Shown piece after piece: positions 46,364 through 56,465 of a DNA stretch of 64,000 nucleotides (positions within the stretch are counted from its first letter, which is position 1; every line of letters starts with the position of its first letter). This DNA comes from Pseudomonadota bacterium (GTDB lineage Bacteria > Pseudomonadota > Gammaproteobacteria > QQUJ01): the NCBI GenBank assembly GCA_008501635.1, contig QQUJ01000010.1, positions 1 through 64,000 of the forward strand. The letters run 5' to 3'. Both the position numbers and the translations under genes were made by a program. Below the pieces are notes generated by a model. That model saw nothing but the letters and a program-made list of their open reading frames with translations. It had not been told where the DNA came from and did not search any database.

Positions 46364-46504
46364 TTCGCGCAAAGACGCGAAGAACGCGAAGGAAGGGCGA
46401 AGCAGTTCAGCGAGAAACACCCGTGCAGTGAGGAGTACTGTTTGTGTGTTACGGGTTAGCTGCACTTACAAAGACTCTTTGCGACCTTTGCGTCTTTGCG
46501 CGAA
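46364..46504. repeat. 141-bp element with 29-bp imperfect terminal inverted repeats
   Basis: The left arm starts TTCGCGCAAAGACGCGAAG (46364) and the right arm ends CTTTGCGTCTTTGCGCGAA (46504). The two 29-base arms are inverted copies, matching at 24 positions, and the outermost 15 bases match perfectly. The inner 80 bases have no coding sign. The CGCAAAGACGC core is a dispersed repeat I know from many proteobacterial genomes; the element looks like a small non-autonomous transposable or extragenic palindrome. A second, related one lies at 48847-48954. Confidence 0.7.
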
Positions 46505-46551
46505 CAACGCGGTTGTGAAGTATCTTGTCAGACCTATCGAGGGAGAAGCGC

Positions 46552-47514
46552 GTGAACCATGCAGCGGATGAAAAGATCCGCATTGGCATAAGCCAGTGCC
46601 TGCTGGGTGACAGGGTGCGTTTCGACGGCAATCACAAGCACGATCGCTATATCACCGATACCCTGGGTCAGTTTTTCGAGTTCGTACCGGTCTGCCCCGA
46701 GGTGGCCGTGGGCCTGGGGATACCGCGCGAGCCCATCCGCCTGGAGGGCGATGTGCATGCTCCGCGCGCCGTCGGGGTGCGCGACAGATCCATCGATCCC
46801 ACTGCGAGCCTGCTGCGCTACGGGCGCCAGACCGCGCGCGATCTTCACGACATCAGCGGCTACATTCTGAAGAGCAAGTCGCCGAGCTGTGGCATGGAGC
46901 GGGTCAAGGTCTATCACGCGGGCGGAGGTGGTTCGAGCAGCAAAGGTGTCGGCCTGTTCGTGGCGGGTTTCCGTGAGCGCCAACCGCTGCTGCCCATGGA
47001 AGAGGAGGGGCGTCTGTGTGACCCGGTGCTGCGTGAGAATTTTATCGAACGGGTTTTTGCCTATCGTCGCTGGCAGGAGCTGGTCGCCTCACGCCTGACA
47101 GCGGCGAAACTGGTGCAGTTTCATGCCGATCACAAATTGAGCCTGATGGCCCACGGTGCCGCACCGCTCAAGGCGTTGGGGCAGATCGTTGCGACCGCGG
47201 GCAAGGGCCCGCTCGGTGCGCTGGCCGCAGCCTACCACGCCGGTTTCATGGCGGCCATGACCCGCCGCGCCACGCGCAAGCGCCACACCAACGTGTTGCA
47301 GCATATGGCCGGATACCTCAAGAAAGCGCTTGATGCCGGGGACAGGGCCGAGCTGCAGACAGTGATCGACGAGTATCGTCTGGGACAGGTTCCACTCGTG
47401 GTGCCCCTGACGCTGCTCAAACACCACTTTCGCCGTTTTCCCGATCCCTACATCGCCCGCCAGGTCTATTTGAACCCCCATCCGAAAGAGTTGGTGCTGC
47501 GCAACGCGCTATGA
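46552..47514 (+). CDS. DUF523-DUF1722 fusion protein
   Basis: 320-residue two-domain protein. The N-terminal DUF523 (about 5-150) has ISQCLLGDRVRFDGNHKHD, VCPEVAVGLGIPREPIRL and the SKSPSCGMERVKVY motif with conserved cysteines; these resemble a metal or cluster site. The C-terminal DUF1722 (about 180-300), related to E. coli YbgA, has LVQFHADHKLSLMAHGAAPLK and KRHTNVLQHMAGYLK. Function is unknown; this fusion often lies near photolyase genes, not present here. GTG 46552 is chosen because GGGAGA precedes it by 7 bp; a TTG nine codons earlier is possible. It overlaps the next gene by four bases. Confidence 0.85.
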   Translation: MNHAADEKIRIGISQCLLGDRVRFDGNHKHDRYITDTLGQFFEFVPVCPEVAVGLGIPREPIRLEGDVHAPRAVGVRDRSIDPTASLLRYGRQTARDLHDISGYILKSKSPSCGMERVKVYHAGGGGSSSKGVGLFVAGFRERQPLLPMEEEGRLCDPVLRENFIERVFAYRRWQELVASRLTAAKLVQFHADHKLSLMAHGAAPLKALGQIVATAGKGPLGALAAAYHAGFMAAMTRRATRKRHTNVLQHMAGYLKKALDAGDRAELQTVIDEYRLGQVPLVVPLTLLKHHFRRFPDPYIARQVYLNPHPKELVLRNAL

Positions 47515-48806
47515 GCCGCGCCGCCCCCTATCCCCAGCGCCTCGCCGATCTCTCCGAGCGCCTGGTCCACGCCCAGCAGCCGATCCGGGTGCTCGATGCC
47601 GTGGCCTGGGACGACGCGATCGAGGCGCGCGTGATCGCTTCGGGCTTTCGCGAACTGCCGGCGGTCGATGCCGACTACTATCGTCAGCGCCACCCCATTC
47701 CCTTCGATGCCGCCGAGAAACGCGCCGAGTTTGCCGCCTTGCGCGGCGATATCGCACACGATCTGGGCGCCGATGATGCGCTCGGGCAGATCCTGCAGCG
47801 CAACTGCCGCGAGTACGAGACCGTGGTGGCCATGCTGGAGGCGCGGGGTACGCCCGATTTCTATCGCTACTCGCGCGAACTCTACGGCAGTCCGCGCGAC
47901 CACTTCATGGATGAGCGCACCACGGTCATGGAATTGGGGGAGGTGTTGAATGAGGTGCTGTCGGGCATCGACGATGCGCAGCTCGGCGTCGCTTACCCGC
48001 GTGTGCTGCCGGCGGACCGTATCGTCGAAGCGCTCAACGAACGCTTCGGCGACTATTTTGCCGATCACCGCGTTCACGCGCGGCTGGACGACGGCATCGT
48101 TTCCGATGCCGCGGCGGGCGCGGATTACGTCAAGGTGCGCCGTGATGCGCGCTTTTCCGAACGCGATCTCAACCTGCTCGAGGTGCACGAGGGCTGGGTG
48201 CATATCGCCACCAGCCTCAACGGTCAGTGCCAGCGCGATGCGCGCTGGCTCGCCAAGGGGCCGCCCTGCGTGACGCCGATTCAGGAGGGGCTGGCGGTGC
48301 TGATGGAGGTCTTCACCTTCAACATGACCCCGGATCGCGCTCGCAAGATCAACAACCGCATTCTCGCCTGCGCCATGGCCGAGGAGGGCGCCGATTTTCT
48401 GCAGGTCTGTGGTTTTTACCGTGATCGGGGTTACGACGAGCGCGAATGCCTGCAGCACGCACGCCGTGTCTTCCGTGGCGGTGTGGTCGGTGGCGGAGCG
48501 CCGTTTACCAAGGACATCTCCTACGGCAAGGGCTTCGTGATGCTCTACAACTTCATCCGCACCGCCATTCGCTACGGACGTCCCGAGGTGATTCCGTTTC
48601 TCTTCACGGGCAAAGTGACGCTGGAGGACGTGCCGGTGCTGTGGCGCTACCATCAGGAGGGCATCATCGACGCCCCGCGTTATGTGCCCCCCCAGTTTCG
48701 CGATCTCAATGGTTTAGCGGTGTGGATGGCCTTCTCCAACTTCTTCAATCGCATGGATCTGGCGACGCTGCAGGAGCGCAACCGCAGCCTGCTGGAGCGA
48801 ACGTAG
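47511..48806 (+). CDS. DUF1704 (QEGLA-motif) putative zinc carboxypeptidase
   Basis: 431-residue protein of the family annotated as flavohaemoglobin-expression-modulating QEGLA-motif protein (DUF1704). It carries HEGWVHIATSLNG (about 228-240), an HExxxH zinc motif, and TPIQEGLAVLMEVFTF about 25 residues on with the third ligand Glu. The same fold and motif occur in human MATCAP, a tyrosine carboxypeptidase of tubulin, so peptidase activity is likely; the bacterial target is not known. The ATG overlaps the stop of the DUF523-DUF1722 gene (ATGA), so the two proteins are co-translated and probably function together. Confidence 0.88.
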   Translation: MSRAAPYPQRLADLSERLVHAQQPIRVLDAVAWDDAIEARVIASGFRELPAVDADYYRQRHPIPFDAAEKRAEFAALRGDIAHDLGADDALGQILQRNCREYETVVAMLEARGTPDFYRYSRELYGSPRDHFMDERTTVMELGEVLNEVLSGIDDAQLGVAYPRVLPADRIVEALNERFGDYFADHRVHARLDDGIVSDAAAGADYVKVRRDARFSERDLNLLEVHEGWVHIATSLNGQCQRDARWLAKGPPCVTPIQEGLAVLMEVFTFNMTPDRARKINNRILACAMAEEGADFLQVCGFYRDRGYDERECLQHARRVFRGGVVGGGAPFTKDISYGKGFVMLYNFIRTAIRYGRPEVIPFLFTGKVTLEDVPVLWRYHQEGIIDAPRYVPPQFRDLNGLAVWMAFSNFFNRMDLATLQERNRSLLERT

Positions 48807-48846
48807 AAGCAGCGGGTCGCGAACGAGCACTCCCCAAAATCGCTAT

Positions 48847-48954
48847 CTCGCCAAGACGCAAAGATCGCCCGGAAAAACGATCTCTTGGAAGCGTACAATC
48901 TGTGCTGGTTGAGCGCTGTCCCCGCACTCTTGGCGGTCGCTGCGTCTTGGCGAG
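48847..48954. repeat. 108-bp element with inverted CTCGCCAAGACGCA ends
   Basis: CTCGCCAAGACGCA (48847-48860) and its exact inverse TGCGTCTTGGCGAG (48941-48954) bound an 80-bp non-coding core. The core motif is a variant of the one in the element after hemH, so both belong to one repeat family. It fills most of the 284-bp gap after the DUF1704 gene; I see nothing else in that gap. Confidence 0.7.
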
Positions 48955-49090
48955 AGTTCTGAATTTTTGGTTTGAGTACTCGAGCGACCCCACCGGGATT
49001 GATCCTGATCTACTGCCACTGCGGTCTTGAAGTGCGCGGGCCGCTGGCCCACCATGGACGCTCGCCGAACAAGACGGGGTAATTGGATCT

Positions 49091-49855
49091 ATGAACCGCA
49101 TTCGCGGATTGTTGCTGGACCTGAGCGGTGTCATCTACGTGGGCGGGCAACTGCTGCCTGGCGCGCTCGAAGCCCTGGAATCGCTTCGTGCCGCGAAGCT
49201 GCCGATGCGCTATATCACCAATACCACGCGCAGCACGCGTGCGCAGGTCGTTGCCAAGCTGGCGGCCATGGGCCTGGAGATCGACCCCGAACACCTCTTT
49301 ACCGCACCTTTGATGACCTGCGATTACCTCAATCAACACCAACTGGTGCCGCACCTTTTGATCCATCCCCAACTCGAGTCGGAGTTTGCCGACTGCCTGG
49401 CCGGCACTCCTGACGCAGTGGTGGTGGGCGATGCCGGGCGGGCGTTCACCTACGACAATCTTGGCCGTGCCTTCCGTTTGCTGATGCAGGGTTGCCCACT
49501 GCTGGCCATGGGTGACAGCCGTTATTTTCGCGGCGAGCGTGAGCTATACCTCGACGTCGGACCATTTGTTAAGGCATTGGAGTACGCGGCCGATACCAAA
49601 GCTACTGTACTGGGAAAACCGTCGTCGGCTTTTTTCCAGGCCGCAGCCGCCAGCCTCGGTTGTCAGCCCGGCAAGGTACTGATGATCGGCGACGACTGGG
49701 CATCGGATGTGGAGGGAGCGTTGCGCTCCGGCCTGCAGGCACTGCTGGTGAAGACCGGTAAGTATCTGCCGGGGGACGAGGGTCGCATATCGGTTCCCGG
49801 GGCGCGGGTGGCGGGCAATCTGGCGGCAGCCGTGGAACACGTACTGAACGGCTAG
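49091..49855 (+). CDS. HAD-IIA phosphatase, LHPP/TIGR01458-like
   Basis: 254-residue HAD phosphatase with a class IIA cap. Motif I is LLLDLSGVIYVGG (Asp10 nucleophile; Ser follows two residues on, as in human LHPP, rather than the usual second Asp). TNTTRSTRAQV is motif II, GKPSSAFFQAAA carries the motif III Lys, and MIGDDWASDVEGALRSGLQALLVKTGKY is motif IV. LHPP hydrolyses phosphohistidine, phospholysine and pyrophosphate in vitro; the same is plausible here. It stands alone between two repeat copies. Confidence 0.88.
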   Translation: MNRIRGLLLDLSGVIYVGGQLLPGALEALESLRAAKLPMRYITNTTRSTRAQVVAKLAAMGLEIDPEHLFTAPLMTCDYLNQHQLVPHLLIHPQLESEFADCLAGTPDAVVVGDAGRAFTYDNLGRAFRLLMQGCPLLAMGDSRYFRGERELYLDVGPFVKALEYAADTKATVLGKPSSAFFQAAAASLGCQPGKVLMIGDDWASDVEGALRSGLQALLVKTGKYLPGDEGRISVPGARVAGNLAAAVEHVLNG

Positions 49856-49970
49856 TCAGGCCTGCGGAAGCCAGCGTCAACCGGTCTGTATGCTAACTTC
49901 TTAAAGATAGCTCGCTGGTTCGCAGGGAAAGAGAGATGCTAATGCCCAGCTCACAGCGTCAAGCTCACAG

Positions 49971-49982
49971 TCGCCAAGACGC
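49971..49982 (+). repeat. Half-copy of the CGCCAAGACGC repeat
   Basis: TCGCCAAGACGC occurs once, ending 2 bp before the PAS-GGDEF-EAL start codon, without an inverted partner nearby. It takes the place where a ribosome site would be expected. Confidence 0.5.
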
Positions 49983-49984
49983 CG

Positions 49985-52900
49985 ATGCCATATGAATCCA
50001 CTCTTTCGCTGGAACAGTATCGCCGGATCGTAGAGAGTGCTCACGAGGGGGTGTGGCTGCTCGACGCCGAGGGGCGCACGCTCTTTGTCAACCAGCGTAT
50101 GGCCGACATGCTTGGCTACACCCGTGAAGAGATGCACGGTGCCTCGATGTACGATTTCACGGATGCCGAAGGGCGCCGGAAAGCCGAACGCAATGTAATG
50201 CGCCGTCGCACCGGCATCGCCGAGCAGCACGAAATCCGCCTGCAACGCAAGGACGGCTCCGCGCTCTGGGCGCTGGTGGCCGCAAGTCCTGTCAAGGATG
50301 CCACAGGGAATTTCAGCGCCGCCCTCGGTATGGTGATCGATATCACCCAGCGCAAGCTTCTCGAACAGGCCGCCTGTTCCAGCGAAGCGCGCTATCGGGG
50401 CATCTTCAATTCCGCCGGTGTGGGTATCTGGGAGGAGGATGTGCGCGGCCTGAAGCGATGGCTTGCCGGGTTGGAGCCTGCGGCGCGTGAACGGCCGCGC
50501 GATTACTTCACCACGCACCCTGAAAAGGCCCTCGAAGCTGCGGCGCATATCCAGATCACCAGGGCCAATCCTGAAGTGGTGGCCTTGTTCAGGGCGGGTA
50601 CCGAGGAGCGGCTCCTCGGGTCGCTGGACCGCCTGGTCGAAGCCGCCACGGTGCCGACCTTCATCGATTTGTTGAGCGGCGTGCTTGAAGGGAAACAGGC
50701 GGTCGAGGGAGAGGCCATGCTGCGGCGGTTTGACGGTACGCCGTTGCACGCGCTGGTGACGGTCCGCACTCCCGAAGATGCCCAAAGCCCGGAACTGGTC
50801 ACACTGATCGACATTACCAAGCGTGCACAGCTCGAGGAGGCATTGCGAAGCGGCGAACGCCGGTTCCGTGATTTTGCCGAGACCGCCGCCGACTGGTTCT
50901 GGGAGATGGACGCTGAGCAGCGATTCACGTTCGTTTCCGGGCGCTTTGAGGAGGTCACGGGCGTCAGCAGTGCGTCGGTCAGCGGCAAAAGTCTTCGCGA
51001 GACCCATCCAAGTAAGCATTGCGATCCCGAGGTCTGGGCGGCACACCTGGCCGAGCTCGAGGACCGGGTGCCGGGTTTCGCAGTGGAGTTGCCGTGGCGG
51101 CGTTCGGATGGTTCGATCCGCCACATGCATATCGCGGGCAAGGCCCTGGTTGACGATCAGGGGCGGTTCCTCGGTTATCGCGGCATCGGCCGGGACCTGA
51201 CCGAGCAGCGGCAGCTCGAGAAAAAGGTGCGTGCCGATGAGGTGCTGAGCAGCGCCATCATTCAGCGCGCCGCCGAAGGTTTGTGCGTTTGTTGTGAAAT
51301 CGCCGGCCCGCCTTATCTGCATTTCACGGTATGGAACGAGCGCATGGCCGAGATCACCGGCTACGATCGTGAAACCATCAATGCCCAGGGTTGGTACCAG
51401 AGCGTCTATCCGGATCCCGAGTTGCAGGCGCGCGCCAAGCAGCGTATGGAACGCATGCGGCACGGCGACGATCTGAAGAGCGAGGAGTGGGAGATCACCC
51501 GCGCCGATGGCGAAAGACGTGTCATCGCCATCTCCACGACCGTGCTCCAGATCGAAGACGGCGCGCCGCAGGTTCTGGCGCTGATGCAGGATGTCACCGA
51601 GCAGCGCCGCCAGCAGGACGCCATTCTGCATATCGCGCAAGGCGTTTCCGCGGAGAGCGGCAAGCGCTACTTTCAGTCGCTGCTGCGCCACCTGACCGAA
51701 GCTTTGGGCGGCAGCTTCGCCTTCATTGGCCTGCTGGTACCGGAGCGCCCCGACCGGGTGCGCAGCCTGGCGTCGTTCAACCCCACGGGAAGCAGCCGCC
51801 CCTTCGAGTATCCGTTGGCTGGATCGCCTTGCGCCAACGTACTCTCCGATCGCTATTGCATCTACCCCGAGCGTGTTCAGGAGCTCTTTCCTGAGGATCA
51901 GGCGCTGAACCGGCGCGGTGCCGAGGGCTATGCCGGTGCTCCGCTCAGGGATGCCGCGGGCCAGCCCATGGGTGTGCTGGTCGTGCTCTTCCGGCAGGCG
52001 ATCGCGAATCCGGAGAAGATAGAATCGATCCTGCGCATCTTCGCCAACAGCGCCGCGGCGGAGTTGGAGCGTCAGCAGACCGAGCGTGCCCTGCGCCAGA
52101 GCCGCAATCGTCTGATGCTGGCCGTGGATGCCACCGCGCTGGGAGTTTACGAGCACGCGATCCCGCCGCGCGAGGATACCTTTCTCAGCCGGCGTTATCT
52201 GCAGATTTTCGGCTACGAGACCGCGGAGATGCCCCGCGCCGAACAGCTGACTGCTTGGCTGGACGAGCGGGTACACCCCGACGATCTCACCCGGTACCGG
52301 GAGCAGCGTCGACATTTCATTGACGGCGGGTCGTCGATGGGTGAGGTCGAGGTCCGCATGCGGCACAAGGATGGGCACTGGGTAACCGTTCGCGACACGG
52401 CGCGTGCGCTGGAACGCGACGCTTCGGGAGCGGTGATTCGCGCGGTGGGTGTCATCGAGGATGTCACCGAGCACCGGCGCGCCGCGGAAGCATTGCAGGC
52501 CAGCGAACAGCGTTTTCAGGATTTCGCCAATGCCGCCTCCGACTGGTTCTGGGAGATGGGCCCTGACCTGCGCTTTACCTGGTTCTCCAACCTCATCGGT
52601 CAGACGCTGGGGTTCGAGCTCGACAATTTCATCGGCAAAACACGGCGCGAACTGATGAGAGCCGACGAGATCGATGCGAGGTGGGAGGCGCATCTCGCTG
52701 AACTGGAAGCGCACCGCCCGGTTCGCGATTTTGCGTATCAGATTCAACTGCCCGACGGTACGGAGAAAAGCATACGGATCAGCGGTAATCCCATCCACGA
52801 TGCCGACGGCGTGTTTCTCGGTTACCGCGGGGTGGGTCGTAATATCACCGCCGAGGTGGCGGTCGAGCAGCAGGCGAACCAGTTGCGGGCACGCCTGCAT

Positions 52901-55900
52901 GATGCCATCGAGAGCATCGCCGACGGGCTGGTGCTGTTCGACGCGGATGACCGGATGGTGCTCTGCAATTCCGCTTACCGGCAATCCGTGGCGCCGATCG
53001 CCGATCTACTGCAGCCGGGTCTGAGTTTCGAGGCGCTGAATCGTCTGATGCTGGATCATGGACTGATCGCAATTCCACCCGAACGACATGCGGCGTGGCT
53101 GCTGGAGAGGATGGAACGGCACCGCGAGTGCCAGCAGGGGATGGTCTTCCCCATCCAGGATGGACGTTGCATCGAGGTCAACCAGTACCGCACCCAGGAA
53201 GGTGGAATGCTGGTGCTGCACACCGACATCAGCGAGCGGATGCGGGGCGAACAGGCGCTGCGCGCCAGCGAGGCGCGTTTCGACCGTGCCGTTGGCGGCT
53301 CCCAGGCCGGTATCTGGGATTGGGACATCGCGACCGACACGCTCTATCTGGCGCCAGGGTTCAAACAGCTGCTCGGCTACGGCAGCGACGAGATGGCGGA
53401 TTTTCAGTTCCGCGCCTGGTTGCACCCCGACGATCGCGAGCGGGTCATCGCGGAGTTCAAACGCTGTCTGCAGTTGGGTGAACAGTTCGATGCCGAGTAT
53501 CGCCTGCCGCACAAGGCGGGCGGCTATCGCTGGATACACGGGCGTGGCGCGGCCTTCTTCGATGTGGCGGGCAAGGTCACCCACCTCGCCGGTGCCATCT
53601 CCGATATCACCGATCGCAAGCTGGCCGAAGAGGCGCTGCGCGAGAACGAAGAGCGATTTCGCACCATCTTCGCAACCGCCGAAGTGGGGATTACGCTGGC
53701 CGACCCGGGCGGCCGTATCATTCAGGCTAACCCGGCGATACTGCAGATGCTCGGCTACGATCCGGAGGAACTGCCCGATATCGACTGGCAGGAGATCACG
53801 CACCCCGATGACCTGGCGGCGAATCTTGAACTGCTGCAGCAGATGGTGGATGGCAAGATCTCCTATGGTCGCGTCACCAAACGCTATCGGCGCAAGGATG
53901 GCGAGTACATCTGGGTCGACGCCACCGGGGCCGCGCAGCGCGACTTCGATGGGCGGCTGCTGAATACGGTCAACGTCTTTATCGATATATCGGAGCGCAT
54001 GCGCACCGAGCAGGCGCTGCAGGAGAGCGAAGCGCACTTGCGGGCAGTGACCGATCACTCGCCGGTGGGCATGTATCTCAAGGATCTCGATGGTCGTTTC
54101 CTGATGGTCAGCCGGACTTACCAAGAGACGCATGCCGCGGGCCAAGATGTCGAAGGAAAGACGGTATTCGACATCTTTCCTGCCGAAGCGGCCCAGCGCT
54201 ACACAGAACAGGATCAGAAAGTCATCACAACCAGAGAACCCGTGGAGGAGGTGCTCGAAATGGCCTCTCCCACCGGCGGCTCGATAACGGTCAACATGGC
54301 CAAATTTCCTGTTTTCAACAAAGCCGGTGAACTGATCGGTGTCGGCGGAATGAACACCAATATCACCCAGCGGGTGGCAGTCGAAAAGGCGTTGCGGGCG
54401 AGCGAACTGCGCTACCGCAACCTGATCGAGCAGGCCGCCGACGGGTTGGTGGTATCGGACGCCAGCGGCAAGATCACCGACTGCAATCCTGCCACGCTCG
54501 CTATGCTCGGCTACAAGCGCGCTGAGATGATCGGCAAGCACATCGCCGATTTTATTGAGCCTGAAGAGCTGCAGCGGATGCCTCTGAGCATGGATCGTCT
54601 GCGCGAAAAGGGCTCGCTGCTGATTCAGCGGCGCATCGTACACAAAAACGGCACGATAATACCCGTGGAGGTGAGTGCGCGCGTGCTTGCCAACGGCGGC
54701 AGCCAATCGCTGATTCGCGATATCAGCGCCCGCCTCGAGGCCGAGGAGCGCCTGCGCCAGGCGGCAAAGGTCTTCGAAAGTACCCGCGAGGGAGTCGTCA
54801 TCACCGATGCCCACCGCAACATCATCGCGGTCAACATGGCCTTTACCGAAGTGACGGGCTACACCGAATCGGAGGTGCGGGGCAAGAATCCGCGCCTCCT
54901 CCAATCGGGACGTCACGACGAGGATTTCTACCGCCAGATGTGGTCAGCGATCGAGGAGAGCGGCTACTGGCGCGGCGAGATCTGGAATCGGCGCAAGAGC
55001 GGTGATATCTATCCGGAGTGGCAGACCATCAGCGTGGTGCGTGATGGAGCGGGTCAAGTGACCAACTATGTCTCCGTCTTCTCCGATATCAGCGCCGTCA
55101 AGGAGTCCGAGGAGAAGCTGGAGTATCTGGCCCATCACGACCCGCTCACCGATCTGCCCAATCGGCTGCTGTTCACCGCGCGGGTCGAGCATGCACTGGC
55201 ACTGGCGCGGCGCGAGCGCTTCTGCGTCGCGGTGCTGTTCATCGATCTCGATCACTTCAAGAACATCAACGACAGCCTCGGTCATCCGGTAGGCGATGCT
55301 CTGCTGGTGCAGGTGGCCGAACGACTGGGCAGTCTGGTGCGCGATGAGGATACGGTGGCGCGCCTGGGGGGTGATGAGTTCACGCTGCTTTTGGAGCAGC
55401 TGCAGAATCCGCAGCGCGCCGGGGCGATCGCCGCCAAGCTGGTCAATGCGTTCACCGAACCCTTCCTGGTCAAGGGACACCAGTTGCATATCAGCGCCAG
55501 CATCGGGATCAGCCTCTCGCCCAACGATGGCGAGGACGTCGCCACGCTGCTGCGCAACGCCGATGCCGCCATGTACCAGGCCAAAGCGCGCGGTCGCAAC
55601 GGTTACCAGTTCTACACCGCCGAGCTGACCACGTCAGCCTTCGAGCGGGTGTTGCTGGAGAACAGTCTGCGTCAGGCGCTGAAGCTGGAGCAGTTCGAAG
55701 TCTACTATCAGCCGCAACTCGATCTGAGCAGCGGACGCGTAATGGGCGCCGAGGCCCTGGTACGTTGGAACCACCCTGATATGGGTCTGGTGTCGCCCGA
55801 TCGCTTCATTCCGCTGGCCGAGGAGACCGGACTGATAATGTCGATCGGCGAATGGGTGCTCAACACCGCCTGCCGTCAGCTGCGCGAATGGCAGGAGGCG

Positions 55901-56464
55901 GGACTGCCGATCCGCAAAGTGGCCGTGAACCTCTCCGGTCAGCAGTTGCGGCGCGGTGGTCTGGTGGAGAGCGTCGAGCAGGCGCTGGACCGCAGCGGGC
56001 TGTCGGCGCATTCGCTGGAGCTGGAGATCACCGAGGGCTTCATCATGCAGCAGGCCGAGAAGGCCATCGAGGTGTTGGATCGTCTGCGGGGGCTCGGCGT
56101 AGCCCTTTCGATCGATGACTTCGGCACCGGCTACTCGTCACTCTCCTACCTCAAGCGCCTGCCGATCAATACGCTCAAAATCGACCAATCCTTTGTCCGC
56201 GACATTCCGCACGACAGCAACGACGAGGCCATTGCCCGCGCGGTGATCGCGCTGGCCAAGAGCCTGCAGCTGCACGTGGTTGCCGAAGGGATCGAAACGG
56301 CGGCGCAGCGGGGTTTCATGCTCGACGAGGGGTGTACCGAAGGCCAGGGCTACCTCTTCAGTCCACCGTTGCCCGCCGAGAAGTTTGTCCGCTATCTCGA
56401 ACAGAATAGTGCCGAATTGAGTGCGGTCACCAGTGCGCAGCTGACCCGCGGTTCAGGGATTTAG
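49985..56464 (+). CDS. Giant multi-PAS/GAF GGDEF-EAL cyclic-di-GMP protein
   Basis: 2159-residue protein with no signal peptide and no membrane span, so a soluble cytoplasmic sensor. About twelve PAS-type repeats begin roughly every 125 residues (5, 135 degenerate, 292, 421, 708, 842, 970, 1097, 1224, 1350, 1475, 1595), with a GAF domain at about 547-700. A diguanylate cyclase domain follows (about 1711-1885): motif RLGGDEF near 1793, with an inhibitory-site RDED five residues before GGDEF. A phosphodiesterase domain (about 1900-2145) has [15 protein letters not shown] and LKIDQSFV. Both catalytic motifs look intact, so it may make and break c-di-GMP. Repeats at 292 and 842 share DWFWEM, suggesting internal duplication. 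No ribosome site precedes the ATG, but a stop at 49940 limits alternatives. Confidence 0.95.
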   Translation: MPYESTLSLEQYRRIVESAHEGVWLLDAEGRTLFVNQRMADMLGYTREEMHGASMYDFTDAEGRRKAERNVMRRRTGIAEQHEIRLQRKDGSALWALVAASPVKDATGNFSAALGMVIDITQRKLLEQAACSSEARYRGIFNSAGVGIWEEDVRGLKRWLAGLEPAARERPRDYFTTHPEKALEAAAHIQITRANPEVVALFRAGTEERLLGSLDRLVEAATVPTFIDLLSGVLEGKQAVEGEAMLRRFDGTPLHALVTVRTPEDAQSPELVTLIDITKRAQLEEALRSGERRFRDFAETAADWFWEMDAEQRFTFVSGRFEEVTGVSSASVSGKSLRETHPSKHCDPEVWAAHLAELEDRVPGFAVELPWRRSDGSIRHMHIAGKALVDDQGRFLGYRGIGRDLTEQRQLEKKVRADEVLSSAIIQRAAEGLCVCCEIAGPPYLHFTVWNERMAEITGYDRETINAQGWYQSVYPDPELQARAKQRMERMRHGDDLKSEEWEITRADGERRVIAISTTVLQIEDGAPQVLALMQDVTEQRRQQDAILHIAQGVSAESGKRYFQSLLRHLTEALGGSFAFIGLLVPERPDRVRSLASFNPTGSSRPFEYPLAGSPCANVLSDRYCIYPERVQELFPEDQALNRRGAEGYAGAPLRDAAGQPMGVLVVLFRQAIANPEKIESILRIFANSAAAELERQQTERALRQSRNRLMLAVDATALGVYEHAIPPREDTFLSRRYLQIFGYETAEMPRAEQLTAWLDERVHPDDLTRYREQRRHFIDGGSSMGEVEVRMRHKDGHWVTVRDTARALERDASGAVIRAVGVIEDVTEHRRAAEALQASEQRFQDFANAASDWFWEMGPDLRFTWFSNLIGQTLGFELDNFIGKTRRELMRADEIDARWEAHLAELEAHRPVRDFAYQIQLPDGTEKSIRISGNPIHDADGVFLGYRGVGRNITAEVAVEQQANQLRARLHDAIESIADGLVLFDADDRMVLCNSAYRQSVAPIADLLQPGLSFEALNRLMLDHGLIAIPPERHAAWLLERMERHRECQQGMVFPIQDGRCIEVNQYRTQEGGMLVLHTDISERMRGEQALRASEARFDRAVGGSQAGIWDWDIATDTLYLAPGFKQLLGYGSDEMADFQFRAWLHPDDRERVIAEFKRCLQLGEQFDAEYRLPHKAGGYRWIHGRGAAFFDVAGKVTHLAGAISDITDRKLAEEALRENEERFRTIFATAEVGITLADPGGRIIQANPAILQMLGYDPEELPDIDWQEITHPDDLAANLELLQQMVDGKISYGRVTKRYRRKDGEYIWVDATGAAQRDFDGRLLNTVNVFIDISERMRTEQALQESEAHLRAVTDHSPVGMYLKDLDGRFLMVSRTYQETHAAGQDVEGKTVFDIFPAEAAQRYTEQDQKVITTREPVEEVLEMASPTGGSITVNMAKFPVFNKAGELIGVGGMNTNITQRVAVEKALRASELRYRNLIEQAADGLVVSDASGKITDCNPATLAMLGYKRAEMIGKHIADFIEPEELQRMPLSMDRLREKGSLLIQRRIVHKNGTIIPVEVSARVLANGGSQSLIRDISARLEAEERLRQAAKVFESTREGVVITDAHRNIIAVNMAFTEVTGYTESEVRGKNPRLLQSGRHDEDFYRQMWSAIEESGYWRGEIWNRRKSGDIYPEWQTISVVRDGAGQVTNYVSVFSDISAVKESEEKLEYLAHHDPLTDLPNRLLFTARVEHALALARRERFCVAVLFIDLDHFKNINDSLGHPVGDALLVQVAERLGSLVRDEDTVARLGGDEFTLLLEQLQNPQRAGAIAAKLVNAFTEPFLVKGHQLHISASIGISLSPNDGEDVATLLRNADAAMYQAKARGRNGYQFYTAELTTSAFERVLLENSLRQALKLEQFEVYYQPQLDLSSGRVMGAEALVRWNHPDMGLVSPDRFIPLAEETGLIMSIGEWVLNTACRQLREWQEAGLPIRKVAVNLSGQQLRRGGLVESVEQALDRSGLSAHSLELEITEGFIMQQAEKAIEVLDRLRGLGVALSIDDFGTGYSSLSYLKRLPINTLKIDQSFVRDIPHDSNDEAIARAVIALAKSLQLHVVAEGIETAAQRGFMLDEGCTEGQGYLFSPPLPAEKFVRYLEQNSAELSAVTSAQLTRGSGI

Positions 56465-56465
56465 T

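Noticed and set aside
49901-54916. Two very long minus-strand open frames (1027 and 636 codons) opposite the PAS-GGDEF-EAL gene
   Set aside because: They mirror the codon periodicity of the real gene and their translations repeat the same spurious phrases wherever the PAS units repeat. No domain is present.
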